A stretch of DNA of 24,653 nt, from positions 1 through 24,653 of IMG/VR virus record IMGVR_UViG_3300013093_003046, one strand, 5' to 3'. The position numbers were made by a program, and so were the translations under genes. A model generated the notes under the pieces. That model was given only the letters and a program-made list of their open reading frames with translations, ran no database searches and was not told where the DNA came from. The DNA is from a virus. Positions 6,467-13,726 of this stretch are shown one piece after another (positions within the stretch are counted from its first letter, which is position 1; every line of letters begins with the position of its first letter).

Positions 6467-6892
6467 ATGGAAATAATAGAAATAAAAACACTGATCGATG
6501 TCACGAACACAAACAAAAGCCGGCCGAATCAAGGTAAAGCGCTTGAACATGATCAGTATAGGAATTACACAACATTGATGCAGACGATAGGGCTACGGTG
6601 TATAATACAGTACGATAGCAATCCCACGGTAGAAAATCTAGACCTAAAGAATCAGGGATTTGGATCTGCTTATAAAGGCAAACACAATATCTGGACATTT
6701 CGATTCCGTCCGGATCGCACGGGAGCTTTTGAAGAGAATGGCGATCCAGTAGGCCTACTCAAGAATGATATGAACGAGATACCTATCATAGGAAAACTAA
6801 CTGAGACGATAAATATTGATAAGGCTGTTTTTTACACATGTGAATCTCAGCATAAAAATACAATCATCAAGGCAATCACAGGCAACTCTTAG
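6467..6892 (+). CDS. Conserved T4-like phage protein, function unknown (141 aa)
   Basis: Mixed alpha/beta protein beginning MEIIEIKTLIDVTNTNKSRPNQGKALEHDQYRNYTTLMQTIGLR. The pattern I-x-T/S-L-x-D-x-T-N-T...N-Q-G...E-x-x-Q-x-R-N-x-x-T-L is one I associate with a small uncharacterised protein widespread in T4-like marine phages. Later segments IWTFRFRPDRTGAF and VFYTCESQ are beta-rich. No active site is evident. It has a late promoter of its own. Confidence 0.8.
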   Translation: MEIIEIKTLIDVTNTNKSRPNQGKALEHDQYRNYTTLMQTIGLRCIIQYDSNPTVENLDLKNQGFGSAYKGKHNIWTFRFRPDRTGAFEENGDPVGLLKNDMNEIPIIGKLTETINIDKAVFYTCESQHKNTIIKAITGNS

Positions 6893-6928
6893 GCAACTAT
6901 ATAGCAGTAAAAACGTTTAAGGAGAGCC

Positions 6929-7291
6929 ATGATGGCTACAGCGACATTTAAAAAACCACGAACTAGTATAGAAGCAGTACCGCAACTTGCGACCCTACCT
7001 GAGAGAGTAGCCGTGGTCGAAATTAAAGTCCAGACTATCGAAATAAAGATAGATGATCTTAAAGGTGATGTGAAGGAAATGCACGATTGCCTAGACAGGA
7101 CTAGAGATGGTATCATGGAACAGTTGAAATCTATGAGTGACGAAGCTGAAAGAGCACATCAAGCATTAGGAACTAAGATCAGTTCCCTAGAAAAATTCAA
7201 AGAAAAATGGACCTATATGGCTATCGGTGCCGCTGGCATACTAGGTTTCGCTAGTGGACATTTAACAACTTTACTCAAAGCCCTAGCATGA
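6929..7291 (+). CDS. Coiled-coil protein with C-terminal membrane anchor (XhlA-like architecture)
   Basis: A 120-residue protein. ATGATG start with AAGGAGAG 6 bases upstream. Residues 20-90 are a heptad-rich coiled coil (LPERVAVVEIKVQTIEIKIDDLKGDVKEM, then further Leu/Ile repeats), ending in KFKEKW and one hydrophobic segment (YMAIGAAGILGFASGHL) near the C terminus. This order, long coiled coil then a single membrane span, is that of XhlA-type lysis accessory proteins and of some tail or tape-associated anchors. No endolysin is seen nearby, so a lysis role is only a suggestion. The stop overlaps the next start (ATGA). Confidence 0.75.
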   Translation: MMATATFKKPRTSIEAVPQLATLPERVAVVEIKVQTIEIKIDDLKGDVKEMHDCLDRTRDGIMEQLKSMSDEAERAHQALGTKISSLEKFKEKWTYMAIGAAGILGFASGHLTTLLKALA

Positions 7292-7992
7292 GAGCAAGAG
7301 AATTCGTAGTACAAGAACAGCGCACAGATGAGTTTATACAGGCTCTGGCTCCTATAGCCGCAAGAGGTGCGAAGATAGCAGGAGATGCGTTAGCTGCCGG
7401 AGCTAAGACAGCGGTCCAGGTCGGTGGCAAGGTAGCACAAACAGTCGGCAACGCTGTCTCTGGGACAGCAAAGACCGTAGGTAATCTAGCATCAAATAGG
7501 TCTCAAGATATAGTTTATGGAATATATGGCAACGCTCAAAATATAGGTCAAGGAATAAAAACTACAGCCCAACAGGCATCTGATGGTTACGAATCAGGAC
7601 AACAGATGGGGCAGAAACTAGCTGGACAGATAACCCCTCAATCACAACAGCAACGTCAGAATACTGTCAATAAGATAGTTAGGGATCAAGGAAACAAACA
7701 GATCGGAGCTGTTAGGAACGATCTTAATAAAATAAAAAATCAAATACCGGATATGGATGTGCAGAAAACTGTACAGGCATTGAAGGCTACGCAAGATGGT
7801 AAGAAACTGAATCCTGTCGATAACCAGAATCTTGCCGCTATAGGTAAAGAAGTCGCTACCGCAGTGTTAGATGATCCTGCGGCAACTACTCGTTTAAATG
7901 CTATGCTTGGAAAAGGCAACGCAGAAAACGATAAAGAACAGCAAACACTCACCAACAAGATAGCTACAAACGGCCAAACAAGATCTCGGTAA
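7288..7992 (+). CDS. Ala/Gly/Gln-rich helical protein, possible packaged internal protein
   Basis: A 234-residue low-complexity helical protein. N terminus MRAREFVVQEQRTDEF fits the capsid-targeting-like leaders (possible cut after V-Q-E). Residues 20-90 are Ala/Gly/Val repeats (AAGAKTAVQVGGKVAQTVGNAV) like 11-mer amphipathic repeats of LEA-type or apolipoprotein-like proteins; the rest is Gln/Asn/Lys-rich. No Cys, no catalytic motif. Overlaps the previous gene by 4 bases. It could be a scaffold/core or DNA-associated internal protein; this is inference from composition and N terminus. Confidence 0.75.
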   Translation: MRAREFVVQEQRTDEFIQALAPIAARGAKIAGDALAAGAKTAVQVGGKVAQTVGNAVSGTAKTVGNLASNRSQDIVYGIYGNAQNIGQGIKTTAQQASDGYESGQQMGQKLAGQITPQSQQQRQNTVNKIVRDQGNKQIGAVRNDLNKIKNQIPDMDVQKTVQALKATQDGKKLNPVDNQNLAAIGKEVATAVLDDPAATTRLNAMLGKGNAENDKEQQTLTNKIATNGQTRSR

Positions 7993-7997
7993 AACAC

Positions 7998-8005
7998 AAT
8001 AAATA
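7998..8005 (+). promoter_or_regulatory. T4-type late promoter (AATAAATA), leaderless arrangement
   Basis: AATAAATA ends 5 bases before the ATG at 8011, exactly the spacing seen at 3618-3625. The predicted +1 is the A of the start codon. Confidence 0.6.
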
Positions 8006-8010
8006 TCAGT

Positions 8011-8226
8011 ATGAGAATACATCACATACTCGACGGCATATCTATTATCATCACTAACGAAGAGCGCGGCTTTATGTCTAAGAACGACGACCGTAGCATC
8101 AACATAGAATCATTAGATGATCACGAACAATGGATAGCCCAAAACCTAGTACGCAAAGGTGTTTATACACTAAGTAAAGATAAGAAACATATCACTAGGA
8201 TAGATAATGCTAGACAAAGTTTATAA
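8011..8226 (+). CDS. Conserved small T4-like phage protein (71 aa)
   Basis: MRIHHILDGISIIITNEERGF, then DDHEQWIAQNLVRKGVYTLSKDKKHI. The combination of an N-terminal ILDGI-I-I-TNEE segment and W-I-A-Q-N-L-V-R-K-G-V-Y matches my recollection of a small conserved protein of marine T4-like phages; function unknown. The promoter geometry suggests a leaderless mRNA, and no Shine-Dalgarno sequence precedes the ATG. It overlaps the next gene by 20 bases in another frame. Confidence 0.8.
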   Translation: MRIHHILDGISIIITNEERGFMSKNDDRSINIESLDDHEQWIAQNLVRKGVYTLSKDKKHITRIDNARQSL

Positions 8227-8659
8227 AAAACTAGAGCCTCTCGCTAAAGGTATAGAGAAAAACCTTAGAAATAAAGGATTCGTCGTACCTACAGAAAACT
8301 CTGATGGCACCATCACTGTAGGCCGCTATACTATACAGAAAAAGCGTTCAGGATTTTACAAGATATCAAATATCCTAGGAGAGACCATAGTTGATCATAT
8401 AAACTTGCCCCAGACTGCGGCATTATTAGCAAATAATCTAGCCCTAGGACGCTGGGTAGATGATCGACTACTCACGCAGGATAGGCAATATGGGTATAAT
8501 CTGTTTGAAGAGCAACAGGCCAAACGTATAATAGAAAATCACAAAGACTGGGATAAAGTCGATGTCATGCATACCAAGTTGGACATAGTGAGCAGGAAGA
8601 AGATATCAGCTAAACAAAGCATCATGTTTAGTTTTGAGAAACTGCGTAATGTGAGATAA
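8207..8659 (+). CDS. Conserved phage protein, function unknown (150 aa)
   Basis: Starts inside the 3' end of the previous gene (20-base overlap). Features: MLDKVYKKLEPLAKGIEKNLRNKGFVVP, a beta hairpin (TITVGRYTIQKKRSGFYKISN), helix LPQTAALLANNLALGRWVDDRLL, and a charged C-terminal half (KDWDKVDVMHTKLDIVSRKKI). The paired arrangement with the 71-residue protein suggests the two work together. No family or active site recognised. A virion assembly role would fit the setting but is not shown. Confidence 0.75.
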   Translation: MLDKVYKKLEPLAKGIEKNLRNKGFVVPTENSDGTITVGRYTIQKKRSGFYKISNILGETIVDHINLPQTAALLANNLALGRWVDDRLLTQDRQYGYNLFEEQQAKRIIENHKDWDKVDVMHTKLDIVSRKKISAKQSIMFSFEKLRNVR

Positions 8660-8662
8660 ATA
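8655..8662 (+). promoter_or_regulatory. T4-type late promoter (GATAAATA)
   Basis: GATAAATA overlapping the stop of the previous gene, 24 bases before the ATG at 8687; predicted +1 near 8668. Confidence 0.5.
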
Positions 8663-8686
8663 TATTATCATTTTCTGGAACCTAGC

Positions 8687-10333
8687 ATGATTACATCAGA
8701 TTTAAATAGTAAGTTATCGGCCGCCGCACTGAACGAAAACATGTTCAAAAAGTTTGGCACTAAGATAAACTTTGACAAGTATACGAGAGAAGAACTTGAG
8801 AACTATCGTAACCTACTTCGAACCAATATACATCAAATAGAAACCACTAGTAACTTTAACGATCTACTGAGCAATGAAGATTACCAGAAAGACAAATACA
8901 TGGTAGGAGTCATCAATACCAAGATCAAAGAGATGCTAGGCGAAAGTAGACTGCTAGCAGAAAAAAGTAAGAGTCCAAAACAAGCAAGAACCATGGCCGC
9001 CGCCGCACATGATCCCGAATTCGCTAAGAAGGTAGGAATCAAACAGAGTGTCGCTAAGGAGTTTAACAAGGCCGACAAAGGCACCAAACAACTCAGCCAT
9101 GCTATGAAGAAAAAGAAAACTAAAGAAAGTTACGAAGAAAAAGATCGCCCGGCAGTAGATCGTAAGAATGAAAAAACACAAGGAAAGCCAAAACAATCTC
9201 CGAGTCCCGAAGAGCGTTTTAAAGATGTCGGCAGTAACAAGCCAGCATTTCTAAGAAAGAAACATATCCCCAAGGAAAGTATCATGAAAACAACAGAAGC
9301 TTCTAAGAAGAAAAAAGGCGATGGTAACCTAGCCAACAACTATCCTCCCTATGACAAAGTAACACGCGGTGATGTTATTGCCGGAGCTAAAGGTGAAGAC
9401 CAAATGGGTGGCAAGAAGAAGACCAAAGAAGCCACAGCCAGCAAGTTTGATAAGAAAGAAGTTACTTGGACTGACAAGAGTGGCAAGAAGAATCCGGCCA
9501 CACGCTATACACGTAAGAGTAGCACGTTCTCTAATGGCACAGATGATAAGAAAAAAGAAAAAGATGTAAAAGAACTTTTTGATTATTCCTCTGGACCAAA
9601 CAAAGGTGGTAGAAGCAATCCTTCAAAAGACAAACTAGCACAACGTGGAGGCCGTAATACTCCAGCTGGAGATCCAACGGGATATAAAGCCATAGCTTCG
9701 GGTGAAGACAAAAAAGCCAAAGGCATGTATGGCATCAATGGACCAAAGGGTAAACTACCTAAAGAGTCTATGAGAGAAGCACAGCAGATCTTCCGCAACC
9801 ATGTTAAGATCGTTAACGAAAGTCTACGCACACTACTACGCGAAGACGAAGAAGGCAAAGCAAAAGCTATCACAGCGGCCAGTGATATGGTAAATGACTT
9901 TACAACATGGATGCAACGTGTTGGACAGTATCAGACTAAGAGCATGATAGAACTAGCAGATACTATCCGCGGTGAGTTTGGCCAGGCAGAAGCCGAAGCA
10001 TTTAAATCTGCAGTGGCTCCGGCGCTACAGGCTACATTAGAAACTATGACACAACAACGTGAAGCTATCAGCCACGCTGTAGCTGTCCTAGCTGGCGAAG
10101 CCACTGGTGAAGAAATGGGCGGAATGAGTGGCGGGGAAGTTCCTGACATGTCAGGTGGTGGTGCCGCTGATACCATGAATCCAGAAGTAGGTGGCGATGA
10201 GTTTGGCGCTAGTGATGCGGCAGCAGGCGGAATGGAGGCCAGTGGTCGTGAGCTACGTGAACAACATAGACTCGCACAGGTTAAACAAAAAATCGCTGAA
10301 TCACAAGCTCTAATGGCCATACTTAGCAAATGA
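8687..10333 (+). CDS. Large lysine-rich phage protein, likely structural/head-associated (548 aa)
   Basis: The N-terminal region (1-85) is helical: SKLSAAALNENMFKKFG, then FDKYTREELENYRNLLRT. Residues 90-140 hold a motif found in T4-like phage structural proteins: SKSPKQARTMAAAAHDP followed by FAKKVGIKQSVAKEFNKADKG. Residues 140-365 are very Lys/Gly/Ser-rich with repeated EESYEE/PKES-like stretches and look disordered. Residues 370-480 are a helical domain (IFRNHVKIVNESLRTLLRE...MIELADTIRGEFGQAEAEAF). The tail has Gly/Met/Asp repeats (GGMSGGEVPDMSGGG), then a terminal helix. The basic disordered middle could bind DNA inside the head. The stop overlaps the next start. Function not established. 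Confidence 0.8.
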   Translation: MITSDLNSKLSAAALNENMFKKFGTKINFDKYTREELENYRNLLRTNIHQIETTSNFNDLLSNEDYQKDKYMVGVINTKIKEMLGESRLLAEKSKSPKQARTMAAAAHDPEFAKKVGIKQSVAKEFNKADKGTKQLSHAMKKKKTKESYEEKDRPAVDRKNEKTQGKPKQSPSPEERFKDVGSNKPAFLRKKHIPKESIMKTTEASKKKKGDGNLANNYPPYDKVTRGDVIAGAKGEDQMGGKKKTKEATASKFDKKEVTWTDKSGKKNPATRYTRKSSTFSNGTDDKKKEKDVKELFDYSSGPNKGGRSNPSKDKLAQRGGRNTPAGDPTGYKAIASGEDKKAKGMYGINGPKGKLPKESMREAQQIFRNHVKIVNESLRTLLREDEEGKAKAITAASDMVNDFTTWMQRVGQYQTKSMIELADTIRGEFGQAEAEAFKSAVAPALQATLETMTQQREAISHAVAVLAGEATGEEMGGMSGGEVPDMSGGGAADTMNPEVGGDEFGASDAAAGGMEASGRELREQHRLAQVKQKIAESQALMAILSK

Positions 10334-10716
10334 GATTATTTGAAGTAGAAGACAACGTAGCACAAAATCTCGTTGTCTTGCTTAGACAGCAGGTTGGTCG
10401 TACAGACAGCGTGAGCCACGACAAGGCTCCGCAGACACTAACTTATCCTGCTCTGGCCCATATGTTGAACATGATGGGATTCCCTGGCTTAACCAAAGAA
10501 AGCCTTAAACAGCTCTACGATAAAAATGATGAGTTGAAAAAAGTCATACGCGATCCTATGCCTGCCGGACAAGACCCCAATGGTAAAGAAGCTGATTTGA
10601 TAGTATTAAAAACAGCAGAAGAAAAAGAAAAAGATGTGCCAGCGACAGCAGGTGGCGGAAAGAGTGTAGACGCTATGGCTAAGTCTGGTGCTAACTATAA
10701 ACCAGAATTGAGTTGA
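10330..10716 (+). CDS. Unknown phage protein with MRLFEVEDN leader (128 aa)
   Basis: Starts on an ATGA overlap with the 548-residue gene. MRLFEVEDNVAQNLVVLLRQQVGR is a helical leader of the kind seen on several proteins here; then TLTYPALAHMLNMMGFPGLTKESLKQLYDKN (a small helical fold), and a low-complexity tail (PATAGGGKSVDAMAKSGA). No family recognised. Its tight coupling to the preceding gene suggests the two products act together. Confidence 0.75.
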   Translation: MRLFEVEDNVAQNLVVLLRQQVGRTDSVSHDKAPQTLTYPALAHMLNMMGFPGLTKESLKQLYDKNDELKKVIRDPMPAGQDPNGKEADLIVLKTAEEKEKDVPATAGGGKSVDAMAKSGANYKPELS

Positions 10717-10741
10717 CAAACCAATAAAAATGTAGTATATT
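10713..10741 (+). promoter_or_regulatory. Sigma70-type promoter, TTGACA-17-TATATT
   Basis: Perfect -35 (10713-10718), 17-base spacer, near-consensus -10 (10736-10741). It overlaps the end of the previous gene. The -10 ends 5 bases before the ATG at 10747, so the transcript would begin at or next to the start codon. Marks the nuclease as early-expressed, unlike its late-promoter neighbours. Confidence 0.75.
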
Positions 10742-10746
10742 CATGT

Positions 10747-11469
10747 ATGACATATACTCCACCTCCGTTCATCGAACGGTTCCAATACAAAAACTGTAAA
10801 CAGATTAATGATCCCATAACACATAAACGTGTTTACCTTACTCCTGATGGAGAGAAACTACCTAGTGTAACCACGATCCTGAGTGCTACTAAAGACATGA
10901 CCCATCTTAATGAATGGAAGAAACGTGTTGGGGTAGAGAACGCACAACGGATCACTACAGAAGCCGCAGGAGTAGGAACAGCCATGCATGCTAACCTAGA
11001 ACGATTCCTTATAGGCGAACAGAGACAGCCTGGAAACAATGTGGTACATGTTCAGGCCAACAAGATGGCCGATCAGATCATCGAACAAGGATTAAAAGAT
11101 GTAGATGAAGTATGGGCTATGGAACAGAGTTTATATTTTCCAGGGCTTTATAGCGGAACTACAGATCTAGTGGCCGTGTACAAAGGAAATCCTAGCGTAT
11201 GCGATTACAAACAAACCAACAAACCTAAGAAAGAAGAATGGGTAGAAGACTACTATATGCAGTTGATGGCCTATATATTAGCACATAATGAAATCTACGG
11301 CACTGATATAAGAGAAGGACATATTTTTATGTGCAGTAGAGATTTCCAATATCAACAGTTTGATCTTTGGCCCAAAGATTTCAATCGCTGGCAAGATGCC
11401 TGGCTAAACAAGGTAGAAGAATATTATACTACAGGATTGCAAGGCCTAAAGCAAATGCTCACACAGTAA
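10747..11469 (+). CDS. PD-(D/E)XK exonuclease (RecB/MGME1-like)
   Basis: A 240-residue single-domain nuclease. Motifs in order: LPSVTTIL (39-45); GTAMHANLERF (77-87) with H81 and E85; SGTTDLVAVY (136-145) with the metal-binding D140; CDYKQTNKP (152-160), where D153 and K155 are the D/E-x-K pair; QLMAYILAH (172-180), the Q-x-x-x-Y motif. Such enzymes process single-stranded ends during DNA replication and recombination; related proteins occur in T4-like cyanophages. It has its own early-type promoter and no visible Shine-Dalgarno sequence. Exact polarity and substrate are not predictable from sequence. Confidence 0.88.
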   Translation: MTYTPPPFIERFQYKNCKQINDPITHKRVYLTPDGEKLPSVTTILSATKDMTHLNEWKKRVGVENAQRITTEAAGVGTAMHANLERFLIGEQRQPGNNVVHVQANKMADQIIEQGLKDVDEVWAMEQSLYFPGLYSGTTDLVAVYKGNPSVCDYKQTNKPKKEEWVEDYYMQLMAYILAHNEIYGTDIREGHIFMCSRDFQYQQFDLWPKDFNRWQDAWLNKVEEYYTTGLQGLKQMLTQ

Positions 11470-11477
11470 GATAAATA
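11470..11477 (+). promoter_or_regulatory. T4-type late promoter (GATAAATA) for tail spike
   Basis: GATAAATA at the stop codon of the nuclease gene, 19 bases before the spike ATG at 11497, which also has AGGGGA as ribosome-binding site; predicted +1 near 11483. Confidence 0.6.
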
Positions 11478-11496
11478 TCAAACTAGGGGATATTAT

Positions 11497-13236
11497 ATGG
11501 CTGTTATAGAGATTGCTAAGATACAGGTAAGAAGAGGTCAAGAAGGCCAAGTAGGAATGCCACAGTTAGATAGTGGTGAGTTTGGTTGGGCTATAGATAC
11601 ACAGACCCTTTATATCGGTAATGGCAGTGTAGATGAAGGTGCTCCTGCTGTAGGCAATACCGAAGTAGTTACAGCCAATAACATATCAAACTTTTTCAAT
11701 ATCAAGGCTGCCTACAACTATGGTAGTAGCGCAGGAACTCCTTATAGCGTTGTAGGAACTTTTCCTATCAACAATACTGTAACAAGGACCGTAGCCGGCA
11801 AACTAGATGATTTCGTAAATGTTATAGATTTTGGAGCCATAGCAGATTGGAATGGCACATCTGGCACTGATAACACAGCGGCGTTCCAAGCGGCTATATA
11901 TAATATATATCTACAGAATCCTACTAACTCTATCAGTGACAAACCTCTAAGGATTCCTGCAGGACGTTATTATTTTAGTAGCACTGTCTATATCCCCCCT
12001 AATGTAACCATAGTGGGAGATGGTCCCGATAAAACTATCTTAGTCACTTCTTCAACGAATGCCAATCTATTACAGTTGTGTGATGGAACCAGCTTAGGTT
12101 ATGGAAACAATCCCTATATAGTTTTTATTCCTGGACAGAATAATATAACCAGCAGTGGACGTCCTCAAAACATCCACATAGAAGGTATGACGCTGTCGTA
12201 CAGCACAGCAGGTGCTTTACCTAACTATGTACCGTTGTTAAGCCTAGATTGCGCAACTAACTCTCAGATAATCAACTGTAAGTTTGCGGGAGCCTACAAC
12301 GCCGGTAATATCGCCAACAGCGATTTTAATAATCAATATGATGGCTATGTGGGTATAGATATACGTAGCCAAGGAAATTCTCCTAATGTGGTGGTAACTG
12401 AAAAAATCTTGATCGAGAACTGTGTTTTCTCAGGATTGAAATACGGAATCAAATCTACATATGACTGCTATGATATTATTATCAACAACAATATATTTGA
12501 AATATTGAATAGAGGTATCAACTGGGCTCCTAGCCTAGCGGTCTATGCTACACAAGGTCCTTTTAGATCTAGAATCACATCTAATATCTTCAATAACATC
12601 TATAATGAAGGAATATATGTAGGAGGCAGTAACGGAATATCAACCGATCATGTATCGAGTTTCAACTCATTCAATGGTGTAGGCATACACCTAAGCCAGA
12701 ATGGCTATAGCGATCTAAATGCTGCCACTCCTGTGATAAGATTCCTGAGCCCTGGTAACGTTTCTATCGAAGATAAGTTTTATAGAGACGATGCTATTAA
12801 AAAGACCAGTGTCATTCCTACTCTATATCTTCCTAATGTAGCAGGAAAAAATCTAGTTAGCAGTAATGTAGCTTATACGGCAACACTAGTTAATTCTCCA
12901 GGAACAAGTATTACACTAGTTAATATTCCGTATGCGTCTAACGATCAAATGATCAACCTACAGTATCTATATAGTGGAGCAGGAGTGAGTGGACATCCTC
13001 AATCCTTTGTCAGCAGGAAAGGTTCATTGAGTCTAGGTATATCTAGCATCATACAGTCAGCTACTGTGACAGACAACTTTACCTATTCTATATCTGGAGG
13101 TGGTTATGATCCAGAACCACTAGCAGGTCTACAGTTTACAGCATCGTTAAATACTATCACAAACTATATAAACATTTCTTACACAGGCGCTTACATAGCC
13201 GGAACGATTGAATATCAATATAACTATATCGGTTAA
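11497..13236 (+). CDS. Tail spike/fibre with pectate-lyase-type beta-helix
   Basis: A 579-residue protein. Residues 1-45 (IAKIQVRRGQEGQ...LDSGEFGWAIDTQTLYIGNG) match the small N-terminal attachment domain common on phage fibres and the Bordetella Mtd protein. Residues 105-180 (FVNVIDFGAIADWNGTSGTDNTAAFQAAI...LRIPAGRYYFSSTVYIPPNVTIVGDG) are the start of a pectate_lyase_3-type right-handed beta-helix. Asn/Ile/Gly-rich coils continue to about residue 420 (IINNNIFE, ITSNIFNN), followed by a C-terminal beta domain. This is the expected host-recognition or polysaccharide-degrading spike. Catalytic residues cannot be picked out. The next gene starts with no gap. Confidence 0.85.
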   Translation: MAVIEIAKIQVRRGQEGQVGMPQLDSGEFGWAIDTQTLYIGNGSVDEGAPAVGNTEVVTANNISNFFNIKAAYNYGSSAGTPYSVVGTFPINNTVTRTVAGKLDDFVNVIDFGAIADWNGTSGTDNTAAFQAAIYNIYLQNPTNSISDKPLRIPAGRYYFSSTVYIPPNVTIVGDGPDKTILVTSSTNANLLQLCDGTSLGYGNNPYIVFIPGQNNITSSGRPQNIHIEGMTLSYSTAGALPNYVPLLSLDCATNSQIINCKFAGAYNAGNIANSDFNNQYDGYVGIDIRSQGNSPNVVVTEKILIENCVFSGLKYGIKSTYDCYDIIINNNIFEILNRGINWAPSLAVYATQGPFRSRITSNIFNNIYNEGIYVGGSNGISTDHVSSFNSFNGVGIHLSQNGYSDLNAATPVIRFLSPGNVSIEDKFYRDDAIKKTSVIPTLYLPNVAGKNLVSSNVAYTATLVNSPGTSITLVNIPYASNDQMINLQYLYSGAGVSGHPQSFVSRKGSLSLGISSIIQSATVTDNFTYSISGGGYDPEPLAGLQFTASLNTITNYINISYTGAYIAGTIEYQYNYIG

Positions 13237-13671
13237 ATGCAATACACAGAAGTAGAACATCAGCTCGATGATTGGGTCAGGTTTAGGCATGGCCTCGAGC
13301 AATCAGCCAATCCATTAGAAGAGATAGCAAACTATTGGAGCCGTATCAGGCTTATACAATACAATCATAATATCGATCCATACTATGCCGCCAGTTGGCC
13401 AAATCCTTGGCAGATAATAGCAGAAGGACAATATGATGATTTAACCATAGCTATTATAATCGGTTATACCATCAAGCTCACAGATAGATATAGAGATAGC
13501 AAGGTCGAAGTTAGGATACAAGTTGACCAAGACCGAACTAAAGTATATAATCTAGTATACGTGGATGACACTTACGTACTAAATTATGACAGGTACAAAG
13601 TAGTTAAAGCCCAAGATATCGATGATTCGTTTTTCATAGAAAATCAGGTTGTGCTAGCAAGGCCTAGGTAA
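13237..13671 (+). CDS. Conserved phage protein downstream of spike (144 aa)
   Basis: ATG directly follows the spike TAA, implying translational coupling. Features: DDWVRFRHGLEQSANPLEEIANYWSRI, then DPYYAASWPNPWQIIAEGQYDDLTIAIIIGYTIKLTDRYRDSKVEVRI, then VYNLVYVDDTYVLNYDRYKVV. The W-P-x-P-W-x-I-I and I-G-x-T-x-x-L-T-D-R elements occur in an uncharacterised family of T4-like marine phages. Linked to the spike by position; a chaperone or adaptor for the fibre is possible. Function unknown. Confidence 0.8.
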   Translation: MQYTEVEHQLDDWVRFRHGLEQSANPLEEIANYWSRIRLIQYNHNIDPYYAASWPNPWQIIAEGQYDDLTIAIIIGYTIKLTDRYRDSKVEVRIQVDQDRTKVYNLVYVDDTYVLNYDRYKVVKAQDIDDSFFIENQVVLARPR

Positions 13672-13726
13672 ATATTTTCCTAGGTAAGTCGATCCCAAAA
13701 GAATAATAACACACAAAAGGTAAAGT

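Noticed and set aside
10833-11039. Minus-strand frames inside the PD-(D/E)XK nuclease, the 548-residue protein and nrdA
   Set aside because: They are antisense shadows of strong genes, without ribosome-binding sites or plausible protein composition.
13663-13684. Inverted repeat CCTAGG...CCTAGG before nrdA
   Set aside because: Only 6 bp and self-complementary, at the end of a gene in a CTAG-rich genome; too weak to call a terminator, though it contains a GTAAATAT string.
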